From: Antedon mediterranea
Lineage: Eukaryota; Echinodermata; Crinoidea; Comatulida; Antedonidae
Reading direction: 5' to 3'
Assembly: GCF_964355755.1 (NCBI RefSeq)
Contig: NC_092675.1
Location: 24,778,412 to 24,842,411 of the forward strand
DNA length: 64,000 bases
The notes beneath the pieces are model-generated. The model saw only the letters and a program-made list of their open reading frames with translations, was not told the DNA's origin and made no database searches. The position numbers were made by a program, and so were the translations under genes. Of the stretch, positions 51,401-62,900 are shown piece by piece. The first letter of the stretch is position 1. Every line of letters starts with the position of its first letter.

Positions 51401-53101
51401 TTGCAAAGGTGAATATGACCACTGATCTTCAGTTACATTATTAAACAAATTATATGTACTATATATGTGTACTTAGGTACAGTATAATATAACTTATAAT
51501 TAATGACTAAATAAATGTGAATAAATGACATATAAACTCATAAAACATTTACTAAGGCTTATAGATCATATTTGTTATAGGTACAACCAACGTCACTTTC
51601 TCCACAACACCTTGAGAGATTGTCTTTACCATCAACACAACATAGCAGAGTAGCTCCTCCTAGTTTGTCTTCATTCCAGCACACTGACCAAGCATCGCCG
51701 GGGATTGATATGGTTGACAGAGCTGATAAGACACCATTACAATCTACATACAGTCATGTACCTAGTCCTCAATATCAACCTCCAATTATCGCCAATTCAC
51801 TACAACCAAATAGGCGTCGCCCGTTTCATGTACCTAGTCCTCAAGATCAACCTCCAAACCTTGACAATTCACTACAACCAAATAGGCGTCGCCCGTTTCA
51901 TGTACCTAGTCCTCAAGATCAACCTCCAAACCTTGACAATTCACTACAACCAAATAGGCGTCGCCCGTTTCATGTACCTAGTCCTCAAGATCAACCTCCA
52001 AACCTTGACAATTCACTACAACCAAATAGGCGTCGCCCGTTTCATGTACCTAGTCCTCAATATCAACCTCCAAACCTTGACAATTCACTACAACCAAATA
52101 GGCTTCGCCCGTTTCATCTTTCTGACCAATCAGAATTGGTTTTTCCCTCTGCTAATGCTACCAGATTTTATCCATCAGAGGAAGCACAACTTCAGGATTT
52201 GGTTCAAAAGTTAGAGGATGTTTTTCCATTAAATGTCAATCATGGTAAGAGATACTTATCAAATGTTTTTCATTTTGAATTTGAACTTGATAGGATAGGA
52301 ATTCACAAAATGGCACGTATGTCACATGACCTTAGATGCAAGTCTCTTTTCCAGGTTACAAGAATATGGCTTTTACCATGACAAAATCACAAATGAATGA
52401 AACAATAGCAATGAGTGATAAGCAATATATTGCCTATCACGAATATTTTCAAATTTTATCAAAGTTATTTTATAATAGCCTATTGATTTAGACACAAAAC
52501 TGCAGTGTATCTGAAATTATCTCAATTTGATGCATGTTACACCTTTTTTCATAGTGAGTTAGAACTATTCATGGCTATTTTTAAAGGTCAAGTGACTTAT
52601 ATCACAGTTGCAGCATTTTTTGCCACAAATGTGACTCTGCATGCAGCCCATTTCTATCTTTAATATAAACTATGACTTTTTTTGCACTACAACTTTTCTT
52701 CTCAGAATATTCCCAGCATGCTCCTTTAGATTTGACCTCTGACATGGCTGCTGAATATCACCAAGATGGACTAGGTTTGTATTTTTATGCATTCACATTA
52801 ACCACCTGTTTATGACAGTCAATTTCACTCTTCTCTAGTTTCAATTTACATACCATGTACAGTACAATTCTTGCATATAATGATTATTTTTAATTTATTA
52901 TAATTATATCTGAATTATTCAATTGTTATAGAAATATAATTACAAGGAAAAAATTATATTAGTGAAAAATGATTATGTTGATGGTACAATTCTTTTTATT
53001 ATATACTTTTAGGTTCTCGTAGTGACTTGAATAAAATGTTATCTGCTGCCACCCGTGTTGGAAATGCTATGTCTTCATTGGTGTCAAAGGTCACTATATG
53101 A
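45422..53101 (+). CDS. Short dystrophin-family protein (WW, EF-hand-like, ZZ, coiled coil)
   Basis: Fifteen coding exons: 45422-45477, 45740-45801, 45892-45966, 46594-46798, 46937-47022, 47642-47721, 48402-48476, 49145-49253, 49644-49810, 50026-50216, 50747-50887, 51102-51276, 51581-52244, 52706-52774 and 53013-53101; 748 codons, 747 residues. It starts directly with a WW domain ([17 protein letters not shown], then [11 protein letters not shown]). Next come the helical EF-hand-like regions ([38 protein letters not shown]), a ZZ zinc finger ([27 protein letters not shown]-rich end), two coiled coils ([40 protein letters not shown]) and five 24-residue Pro/Gln repeats. In dystrophins the WW-EF-ZZ unit binds beta-dystroglycan and the coiled coils bind dystrobrevin. 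The actin-binding domain and spectrin repeats are absent. ATG 45422 follows an acceptor. Exon 4 begins after two extra copies of its acceptor (exon at 46594). Dystrophin/utrophin kinship is clear; dystrotelin is less likely because of the WW domain. Confidence 0.9.
46371..46616 (+). repeat. Triplicated splice acceptor of the dystrophin-like gene
   Basis: A unit of 86-87 bp (CATACCATACCATAGTTTTA ... TTGTAG, then GCATTATGTGGAAATGCGTT) is present three times. Acceptor AGs end at 46420, 46506 and 46593. The third leads into the exon at 46594-46798. The second is in frame with it with no stop between, which would add 29 residues. Each of the first two exon-like pieces is followed 33 nt on by a donor-like GTATGT (46454 and 46540), so each could be a phase-neutral 33-nt microexon. 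Confidence 0.92.
47270..47400. mobile_element. MITE family A, copy 5
   Basis: Starts TTACACTATCAAACTTTATG and contains ACGTGATGTGCCCATATATG and three ACCATATTTGG words; the right terminus is not preserved. Confidence 0.6.
47466..47612. mobile_element. MITE family A, copy 6
   Basis: AAGCTATGTTTACACTATCA on the left against TTTGATAGTGAGACAAGGCTT on the right; the interior matches copy 4 closely. Confidence 0.75.
47883..48400 (+). mobile_element. 5'-truncated L2/CR1-type LINE fragment
   Basis: An open frame at 47883-48170 encodes [40 protein letters not shown] and [10 protein letters not shown], the C-terminal end of L2/CR1-type reverse transcriptase proteins. The palm is missing. The element's 3' tail runs to within a few bases of the acceptor of the exon at 48402. 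Confidence 0.8.
48532..48833. mobile_element. MITE family B, full copy
   Basis: Left ACGATTGTAAGGCATTTGAT (to AATAGGCAG) and right TTTGCCTATTTATCAAATGC (to CTCACAATCATT) are inverted over about 30 bp. 302 bp, intron of the dystrophin-like gene. A truncated reversed copy is at 11214-11390. Confidence 0.85.
50406..50698 (+). mobile_element. 3' end of an L2-type LINE with (TTA)n tail
   Basis: Begins with codons for [11 protein letters not shown], the terminal residues of L2-type ORF2, then a 3' UTR containing GCGCCTTGAGCACTTTTGTG and GTGCGCTGTATAAATC, ending in (TTA)n. Intron of the dystrophin-like gene. Confidence 0.8.
51755..52114 (+). repeat. Coding minisatellite, 5 x 72 bp
   Basis: Five exact 72-bp units within one exon encode [24 protein letters not shown]-type repeats (24 residues). 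Units 2-4 are identical; unit 1 has QYQPPIIAN and unit 5 has QYQPP and a Leu for Arg change. The +1 frame is also open through the array. Confidence 0.97.
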
Positions 53102-55127
53102 GTGAGTAAACATTTTTTAACACAACATCGGACAATAAATCTCTCAGAAACTATTCTCGCATAATGCTTTTATAAATTATTATGGTACTGACATCAAAAT
53201 ACTACATGACACACCTTGTTAATCGGCAACAGCCCAAGCGTTCAATGACTTTCGACATTTAGATATGTAATATTGACCTATTTTATTAGAAGAATAACCT
53301 GGTTTCATAATAGGCCTACAGTAGAACATTCTCCTTTAAGCTCAGTTCCCACTAGCGACGCAACATAACACAACCTACATAACGTAAGAAAATGCCCTTT
53401 AATAATTTTGTTTTCCCCTGCCTGCGTGAGAAATCAAACCTGGATTGTTTACAGCACTGTTGCATCGTCGGTTTCAACTTGTGATTATAAAATACAGCCC
53501 TTTTTGTCGATACGTTGTTGCGTGGAAATCACAAGTTATAATTTACTGTATTGCAATCTTGTCTTATTACATTTGTTAATATAATAGTGTATTAGATCTT
53601 AGTAAATGTATTATTACAGCAAAACAAACTATACCACAGCTATAATAGTTTAAATTTCTTTTTACAGGTGTTATGCAAACAAGAACAGCTTAATACCATT
53701 TGTTGATCTTTGATTCTTGATACAAGTTTTAAAGCAAATTAAGGAAGAAAGAATTCAGAATGTTCAAGCATACAGTTGTGTTTGAATTTGAATGAGTATC
53801 CCGTTGTAGGCTTAATTCATTGCTTTTTTTTAATGTATCAAATTTTAGTTTTTATATTTAATTTATAGAGTTTACCAAATATGTTCTAAAACAATTGCAT
53901 ATGTCATGATGGCAGTCATTTCATTGTGAAAAATCATCTTTTGAAGGTAGATAGTTGAAAAGTTCAAAGATGCTTGACAGAAGAAATAGGAATAAAGATT
54001 TAGTGATCCTTTTGAAAAAATCTTGTTATAACATTGTTGTGAGCATCATTTTCTGTAAAATAATTATTTTGGATGGGATTATACCAATGTTTATTACAGT
54101 GTGCCCATACAGAAAGCAACCACCTTGTTTTTCTCTTTTGTGGGGACACCCCACTTTTATTAAACTGTAAATAAAATATGTATAAAATATACAGTATTAA
54201 AAGTATAACATATATATATATTTATAAATCCAAGGCAAATTACTGAAAAAATGACAATGCTGTGGGTATCAGTGGATGGATCTCAATGGAGATACAAAAT
54301 AAAAGCGAAAAGCTAAATCAAAACGAGTAAGTAAAACAGCCAGAAAAGTTAGCAGAGCTTTCGGGCAACACTAGCCCTTCATCAGTGCAAGTGATATATA
54401 TATATTTATAGTTAAATGAATGTTCTTTCACATTAGCCCATTTCTTTGGGGCCTTATTTATATTGCTAACATATTGATTTTCTAATAAATTTGAAAGTTC
54501 CAAAAGTTCAAGACCACTGGCAATTTTATTTTTGTATATTTTTCTTATGTGATAACATTAATTCATACAATCTTAATTAATTAATCATAATTAATTGACA
54601 TTTTCACTTGTTCTTCCTGTTCACTATCAACATCTAGCCATTTGCTATTTGAAAGCTGTTTCATAAGTTAACATTGAAAAAAAATAGAGTTGAATTTGTT
54701 GCATGTAATTTTTACAAAAAAACGTTTTCCCTAATTTATTTTCAATAATTCTACATGGGAAAGTACTGTACTGTAGTTCATCTTGTAATGCGCTTAACCA
54801 GCCCCAGGCTGTCAACTAAGATGATAGTACAAACAAAATCATAATTATAAAAATACAAATAGAAAAATACAAAGAAAAAATGGAAACGTTTGTCGGAGAC
54901 TGGATTTTGTTAGTTTTAGTAGGAATGTCCCTGTCAAGGATGTTATTGTCTTTAATCCACCAGTCAGTGTTGCGATTTTTGTCTGAAAACTATGCGAGCT
55001 CAAGTATTATACATATGAAACGCCAAATGTGCCAAAATATTTATCTTTTTACTAATTTTGGTCTACAACCTAGACTAATCATCCTTCACAAATTACAATC
55101 GCTTAGTGATAGTAAATAGTATCATGT
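53102..55127. other. Convergent intergenic region, dystrophin-like/FUT
   Basis: The stop codon of the dystrophin-like gene is followed at once by a donor-like GTGAGT, with an acceptor-like TTTACAG before 53669, so a 3' UTR intron is possible. AATAAA at 54170-54175 is a candidate polyadenylation site. At about 54344-54385, AGAGCTTTCGGGCAACACTA and CCTTCATCAGTG resemble ends of Penelope- or LINE-like elements. No other gene was recognised. Confidence 0.5.
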
Positions 55128-56628
55128 CTAATCATTTTCAATATCTAAATTATTAATCTTAGCATAAAACTCAGTCCTTGTAAAGTTTTTGCCTGATAAT
55201 ACAAATTCTTTTAGAGCTTTTGCTTTTGGTATTGACGTTTCATACATCCGTAACCACATATTTGGCAGTACTGATATATCAGAATATAGTTGTGGTTTTG
55301 GGCAGTCCAGATGTTCTGGGCTAGCAACATGCTTTCTATATCGTTTACGGTTTAAAGCTTCTCTATCATCATGTAGGGCATTACAGACCATACATTCAAA
55401 TCCATCAATGAAATTCATTCGGTTGTAGTCGTCAACACCCCATTCCCTTTTCTGCATCGTCTCAATCAACATAGAGTTCGTAATTTTCCCGGTTTGTTTT
55501 AGTTCTAAATACTTATTATACTCATCATCATTGTTATCAAGATAGGTAAGATATTTGGCAAGTTCCTTCGGGCTTTTAAAATCATCAATTAAAATTGCAC
55601 TTCTCTCCGTGGGGAACCAGTCTTTGATCGTGCTTGAACCTTTGTATATTGGTACTGAACCTAACATTAATGGCCGCCAGAATTTCTCTGTAATGTAATC
55701 ATCGCATAAAGCATTTTCAAGAGCTAAAGTGAATTTGTATTTAGCTAAAATGTGTTTAAAACCATCTTTATCCATAGTTAATGGATCTTGAAATTCTACT
55801 GGAAGATCTTTATTATGTAGACATCTACCAAAAGAATCTACTTGAATGTATTGCATAAGTTCTTTAACATAAGAATCACGATCTGATGGTGGGTTGCAGT
55901 CTGAGTGCACAAACACCACTGGAGCATTTCTGCCTTTTGCTTGTGTTGATGCCAAGAATTTCTTAGTTGTTAGATCATCTAAAGATGCCAGATATTGGGT
56001 TGTTATTGGATAATCAGATTTGCGCTTAAATGTAGAAGTAAAATTGAAGAGTTGTAAGCATTCTGGCTGGGTAAGAATATAATTATTTTTGGGCGATTCT
56101 TCATGTAACAATGCCCATTGGTGATTGGTTTTTCTCGGCAGCGGTAAATCCTTGATTTTAAAATCTGTTCCATAAAACATAAACACTTTCATCAATGGAT
56201 GATTTTTCAAACGGCGGTCAACAGTAAAATAACACTTGTTTGCACCACATTTCTTGACTTTACCTTGTTCCCCAGTAAATCCTGTCCACCATAGTATGAT
56301 GGGATACTTTATATTACTCACTACCCATTGAAAGTTATTACCTTTAACAAAAAAATGTAAAATATATCAATGTAATGGTCCCTAAAACTGTTTGCTTAAA
56401 TATTTTATCTTGGTTACGTATTTTTACTAGGTAGTGATTTTCCACCACTATTGAGGATAACAGCTCATATCATGAAATTAGCTTAATTTTTAGGGATTGT
56501 ATGTTTTTTCTTGTTCAATAAATGAGTTTACCTTCAGGATATAATTTTCCACCATAATCTATGTTCCTGTCCACCCAAACCGCACCATCTTCCATGAAAA
56601 ACATTTCCTCATCATAATCCCAAACAAA
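55128..56628 (-). CDS. FUT10/FUT11: FUT10/FUT11-type alpha-1,3-fucosyltransferase (protein O-fucosyltransferase)
   Basis: Two firm exons on the minus strand, 56628-56532 and 56341-55128, encode 436 residues in one frame; the 5' end is unsettled. The protein is a GT10 fucosyltransferase of the ER FUT10/FUT11 (POFUT3/POFUT4) group, which modifies EMI-domain proteins. Landmarks are YPIILWWTGFTGEQGK, KVFMFYGTDF, ALLHEESPKNNY, HSDCNPPSDRDSYVKELMQY and the alpha-1,3-FucT motif DDYITEKFWRPLMLGSVPIY, with a C-terminal Cys-rich piece GFECMVCNA. It is an ancestral-looking member: some segments favour FUT11 (DDFKSPKELAKYL) and others FUT10 (DDYITEKFWRP). A candidate first exon is 57646-57548. The gene is convergent with the dystrophin-like gene. 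Confidence 0.9.
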
Positions 56629-57547
56629 CTATAAAAAGACATTAAATGATGTATCAGGTACAACCAATTAGTGGCGCCAGGATGGATGGGCTGAAGTCCC
56701 TCGACATTCAAGGGGAAGCAAGCATCGAAGGGGGAAGGGAAGTCACCAGAAACTCTAAAAATATTTTAGATATATTATTAAGAAGGGTATTTTTAATCAG
56801 ATTCACTTGAAACCCACCCGGACCAAGACGGAATAAATAGCACAAAATGTTAGAAGGCCTATGTCTAACGAGTTTGGAAAAAAAATCCCATAAATACTTC
56901 TTAATTTAATATCAACAATTATATATTATTTTTAATTTATTGTACTATATATTCATATCCTTTCCTTGATGACTAATAATAATATAAATAAATAAAATAC
57001 TAGCCAGGCTAATTAATAAGTGTTGTACTTACTTGTACTGTAGATATATTAATACTGAAAAAGGTTTAAATAACAATATTCAATAATAAAGGCAAACATA
57101 AACCTAGCCAAGGATTTTAGAATAGTCTAGTCTAATAAGATAGAATACGTACGTCCTTTAAGTAGGCCTAGCCTACCTATACTTATTATGTCTACACTAC
57201 AACACTCCCACCAGCACTTTCCGCACTGTTCTATTCCAAAATAAAATAAAGCTTAGTAGGCCTAGGCCTAGGCCTACCTTAAAAAGTAACAATAGTAAAA
57301 AACAAACTAAAGTTACGCAAATTATGTAACGTTTTCTTGATATTCGCATAATACTCTTTTAAAGTTAATTGTTGGTTGCAAATAACATATTTATAATCAT
57401 TTATTGTAGGCGGAACTGTTTTTTAGTAGGGTGGTACATGTTTGTTGTGTTGAGAAGGAATGAATGGGAAAGTCCCAATAGGTATGGCAGGCCAGTGGGG
57501 CATATTTGATTAGACGAAGCAAAACTGTCAATATCATATTCCTTCAC

Positions 57548-57646
57548 CTGTCTAGATGAAATGACGTAGGTATATTCAGTGAGAAGCGCATCCAAATCCA
57601 AAATAATGTGACTTTTTTTATTTTTTATTAAAACCGATTCAGGCAA
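57548..57646 (-). other. Candidate first coding exon of the FUT10/11-like gene
   Basis: An ATG at 57646 opens 33 codons to a donor (AGACAG|GTGAAG) in exactly the phase needed to join 56628, giving a 469-residue protein, close to the family length. It has no hydrophobic signal or anchor, which the family normally has, so the true first exon may lie elsewhere. Confidence 0.3.
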
Positions 57647-58017
57647 CTGTGACTGCCTCCACTAACATTAACAAACGTTAGTTGGAAGAAGGATTATACA
57701 GACGTAGACTATAATTTAATAGTAGGCCTATAATTGTTTTATAACACTTCGGCCTAAATTTGCTTTAAAGAAGATAATTAAAGGGCGCACGTTTTAATTG
57801 TTGTCATGTCAGACCACGATCAAAGACGCACTCTAAATGCGATTACGGTCAAATTTGACCTAAATTAGTTCAAAATTGACTCAAATTAAGTTAAAAACAG
57901 ACCCCCATAGTATTCTGGGTCAAAGTATAGGGTCATGTAGACCGGGTTTAATTTGCAACCACAGAAAAAACTCACATTTTTCCTCAGTGCCACCAAGTTC
58001 CGTCCTCCCCAGCAAAC

Positions 58018-58690
58018 ACATAACGTTCAGCTAACGTTATATTTGGGTTAGCGTTTGGTTAGGTTTACTACGAACGTTCGTATAACATTCAAATAACGTT
58101 CATTCATAGAATATTTTTTTCATAACATCGTTTAAACGTTATAAGAACGTTCAGAATAACATTCAAAATATGTTATTTACATAACATTGAAGATAACATT
58201 TTCCTATAAGAACGTTCAAAATAACGTTAAAAAATGATATTTACATAAAGTTATTGATAACATCTATCTAACGTTATAAGAACGTTCAGAATAACATTCA
58301 AAATATGTTATTTACCTAACATTGATGGTAACATTTTCCTAACGTTAGAAAAACGTTCAAAATAACGTTGAAAATGATATTTACATAACGTTATTGGTAA
58401 CATCTACCTAACGTTAAAAGAACGTTCGGAATAACATTCAACATATGTTATTTACATAACATTTAATAATAACATTTTCCTTACGTTAGAAGAACGTTCA
58501 AAATAACGTTTAAAATTATGTTTACATAACTTTATAGGTAACACCTACCTAACGTTATAAGAACGTTCCGAATAATATTCAAAATATGTTATTTATATAA
58601 CATTAATGATAACATTTTCCTAACGTTAGAAGAACGTTCAAAATAACGTTAAAAGTTATATTTACATAACGTTATGAATAATAACGTACT
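58018..58690. repeat. AACGTT-rich satellite, about 138-bp period
   Basis: AACGTTC and TAACGTTA palindromes recur throughout. The phrase AGAACGTTCAGAATAACATT and close variants recurs at about 58143, 58279, 58419 and 58560, a period of 136-141 bp with a half-period sub-repeat. No coding capacity. Confidence 0.9.
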
Positions 58691-61600
58691 GTTATAGTGA
58701 CGTCTAGACGTACTGTTATGGTGACGTCTAGACGTACTGTTATGGTGACATCTAGAGACGTACTGTTATGGTGACGTCTAGACGTACTGTTATGGTGACG
58801 TCTAGACGTACTGTTATGAGGACGTCTATCATAGTGTCATAGTGACGTCTAGACGTACTGTCATAGTGACGTCTAGACGTACTGTTCATAGCGACGTCTA
58901 GACGTACTGCCATAGTGACGTCTAGACGTACTGTCATGGTGACGTCTAGACGTACTGTCATAGTAATGTCTAGACGTACTGTCATAATTACGTCTAGACG
59001 TACTGTCATAAGTGACATCTGGACGTACTAGTATTGTGACGTCTAGACGTACTATTATGTGACGTCTAGACGTACTATATGGTAACGTCTAGACGTACTG
59101 TTATGGTGACGTCTAGACGTACTGTCCTAGGGACGTCTAGACGTAATGTTATGGTGACGTCTAGACGTACTGTTATGGTGACGTCTAGACGTACTGTTAT
59201 GGTGACGTCTAGACGTACTGTCATAGTGACGTCTAGAGGTACTATTATGGTGACGTCTAGACGTACTATTATGGTGACGTCTAGACGTACTATTATGGTG
59301 ACATCTAGACGTACTTTAATGGTGACGTCTAGACATACTGTTATGGTGACGTCTAGACGTACTGTTTGGTGACGTCTAGACGTACTGTTATGGTGACGTC
59401 TATACGTACTGTTATGGTGACGTCTAGACATACTGTTATGGTGACGTCTAGACGTACTGTTTGGTGACGTCTAGACGTACTGTTATGGTGACGTCTATAC
59501 GTACTGTCATAGTGACGTCTAGAAGTACTATTATGGTGACGTCTAGACGTACTATTATGGTGACGTCTAGACGTACTATTATGGTGACATCTAGACGTAC
59601 TTTAATGGTGACGTCTAGACATACTGTTATGGTGACGTCTAGACGTACTGTTTGGTGACGTCTAGACGTACCGTTATGGTGACGTCTATACGTACTGTTA
59701 TGGTGACGTCTAGACGTACTGTTTGGTGACATCTAGAGACGTACTGTTATGGTGACGTCTAGACGTACTGTTATGGTGACGTCTAGACGTACTGTTATGG
59801 TGACATCTAGACGTACTGTTTTGGTGACATCTAGACGTACTGTTATGGTGACGTCTAGACGTACTGTTATGGTGAAGTCTAGACGTATTATTATGGTGAC
59901 GTCTAGACATATTATTATGGTGACATCTAGACGTATTATTATGGTGACGTCTAGACGTATTATGGTGACGTCTAGACGTATTATTATGTGACGTCTAGAC
60001 GTACTATTATATTGACGTATAGACGTACTATTATGGTGACGTCTAGACGTACTATTATGGTGACGTCTAGACGTACTATTATGGTGACGTCTAGACGTAC
60101 TATTATGGTGACGTCTAGACGTATTATTATAGTGACGTCTAGACGTATTATTATGGTGACGTCTAGACGTATTATTATGGTGAAATCTAGACGTATTATT
60201 ATGGTGACGTCTAGACGTAATATTATGGTGATGTCTAGACGTATTATTATGGTGACATCTAGACGTATTATTATTGTGACGACTAGACGTATTATTATGG
60301 TGACGACTAGACGTATTATTACCTTTTTTTGTGACGTCTAGACGTATTATTATGGTGACGTCTAGACGTATTATGGTGACGTCTAGACATATTATTATGG
60401 TGACGTATAGACGTACTATTATGGTGACGTTTAGACGACGTACTATTATGGTGACGTCTAGACGTACTATTATGTGACGTCTAGACATACTATTATGGTG
60501 ACGTCTAGACGTACGGTTATGGTGACATCTAGACGTACTGTTATGGTGAAGTCTAGACGTACTGTTATGGGGACGTCTATCATAGTGTCATAGTGACGTC
60601 TAGACGTACTGTCATAGTGACGTCTAGACGTACTGTTCATAGTGACGTCTAGACGTACTGTCAATAGTGATGTCTAGACGTACTGTCATAATTACGTCTA
60701 GACGTACTGTCATAAGTGACATCTGGACGTACTAGTATGGTGACGTCTAGACGTACTATTATGTGACGTCTAGACGTACTATTATGGTGACGTCTAGACG
60801 TACTGTTATGGTGACATCTAGACGTACTGTCCTAGGGACGTCTAGACGTAATGTTATGGTGACGTCTAGACGTACTGTTATGGTGACGTCTAGACGTACT
60901 GTTTTGGTGACGTCTAGACGTACTGTCATAGTGACGTCTAGAGGTACTATTATGGTGACGTCTAGACGTACTATTATGGTGACGTCTAGACGTACTATTA
61001 TGGTGACATCTAGACGTACTTTTATGGTGACGTCTAGACATACTGTTATGGTGACGTCTAGACGTACTGTTTGGTGACGTCTAGACGTACTGTTATGGTG
61101 ACGTCTATACGTACTATTATATTGACGTCTAGACGTACTGTTTGGTGACATCTAGACGTACTGTCATAGTGACGTCAGACGTACTGTCATAGTGACGTAT
61201 AGACGTACTGTCATAGTGACGTCAGACGTACTGTCATAGTGATGTATAGTGACGTCTAGACGTACTGTCATAGTGACGTCTAGACGTACTTTCATGGTGA
61301 CGTCTAGACGTACTGTCATAGTGACGTCTAGACGTATATATGGTGACATCTAGACGTATTATTATGGTGACGTCTAGATGTATTATTATGGTGACGTCTA
61401 GATGTATTATTATGGTGACGTCTAGACGTATTATTATGGTGACGTCTAGACGTATTATTATGTGACGTCTAGACGTATTATTATGGTGACGTCTAGACGT
61501 ATTATTATGGTGACGTCTAGACGTATTATTATGGTGACGTCTAGACGTATTATTATAGTGACGTCTAGACTTATTATTATGGTGACGTCTAGACGTACTG

Positions 61601-61770
61601 TCATGGTGACGTCTAGACGTACTGTCATGGTGACGTCTAGACGTACTGTCATGGTGACGTTTAGACGTACTGTCATGGTGACGTCTAGACGTACTGTCAT
61701 GGTGACGTCTAGACGTACTGTCATGGTGACGTCTAGACGTACTGTCATGGTGACGTCTAGACGTACTTTC
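58690..61770. repeat. 24-bp palindromic satellite (TGACGTCTAGACGTACTG units)
   Basis: Roughly 125-130 units of GTGACGTCTAGACGTACTGT plus TATG span 3.1 kb. Each unit contains the 12-bp palindrome ACGTCTAGACGT. Sub-families alternate in blocks (ACTGTTATGG, ACTATTATGG, ATTATTATGG, ACTGTCATAG). A block from about 58800 recurs from about 60550 with landmarks such as GGACGTCTATCATAG and CCTAGGGACG, showing higher-order duplication at about 1.7 kb. Long open frames on both strands are artefacts of a 24-bp period. Confidence 0.97.
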
Positions 61771-62900
61771 GTGAGTGTTGATCTTCTGAACTTTCTCTCC
61801 GTGTCATCTTCGCTGGCTTCAAACATCATTTGGCAAGCCATCCATTTTGCCTTTAAACACTACTTTTTGCAATTATGTTAGAGATGCTTTATATAACGTC
61901 TCTGTATGACTATATCTAATACATCAATAGCTGAGAATATTCATATTCAACTTGCATCATCAGTAGCCATGGTATTCTTTTTATAATTTTCTATTCTAAA
62001 AACTACAATAACACAACAACAAAATAAAACAAAAACTATTCATTATTGTGATAAATTTTGCTTTTAGATCATCTATCGGCCTTGGCCTACTTTAATTTTA
62101 ATGTTACAGTGTTGAATAGTAAACAACTAAGGATCGTTATAATGATAGTAAACAATTTGGAAATAGGCCTAGGACGAATGTTTTACAATTTTTGAAGTAG
62201 GCCTAGTTTATATCTGCTTCTGCTTTTATGGATTTTTTTCGAGAGGTTTTCCAACTTTCGTATTTTAATTTTGTTATGCTGTCGGAAGTTCGGCAACATA
62301 ATTCACGATACCACCTTTAAACACTTCGGTGTCAATCAAGGACTTACGAAAGTTGGAAAAGCAGAGCGTTATATAAACTTTCTTAAAAAATATAGTTAAC
62401 AAGTTTAATTATCTACATTCATCAATATAAGTAATTTATTCATAGTCACAAAAATAGCACTGTGGGTTAAAAAAATAGTCATTATAGGCTATTGCAATGC
62501 CTACTCTAAGACTGATCAATGTTTCCAGTATTCTACGAGGTATTCTTTTTGTTTCCTATCTTTTATTCCTACACGAATACAATACACATAGGATACATCT
62601 CAGGCCATACTCTGTAGTACCAAGAAAATAAAAAAAATAATATATATATATTTACAAAATTGAAAACATTGAGGATCGAGTAGTTTCATTTAAATTGAAC
62701 TTGCGAGTTTTATTAGCTAATCAAATAAGTATAGAAAATAACTGTAACTGGAAGTTTCCAAACAACCCTTGTTTAAATGGTTGAAATATGCCTTCTGTGT
62801 GGAATGTAATGCAGAAAATCACAATTAAACACCTACAGGTACGTATGTTGTTGCTTTAAACTTTGTATTTTTTATATAATAAATACATAGTCCGTTAGTT
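61771..62900. other. Intergenic region
   Basis: AT-rich DNA between the satellite and the membrane-protein gene. No gene, tRNA or element recognised, apart from a possible inverted pair around TTTCCAACTTTCGTA (about 62248) and TACGAAAGTTGGAAA (about 62346). Confidence 0.5.

Noticed and set aside
54880-55119. 79-residue hydrophobic frame on the plus strand
   Set aside because: Lies in a convergent 3' region, no family resemblance and no exon support.
58752-61881. Many long open frames on both strands with RRTVMVTS or RLDVTITV repeats
   Set aside because: They are translations of the 24-bp satellite; the period is divisible by three so all frames stay open. No exon signals or family motifs.
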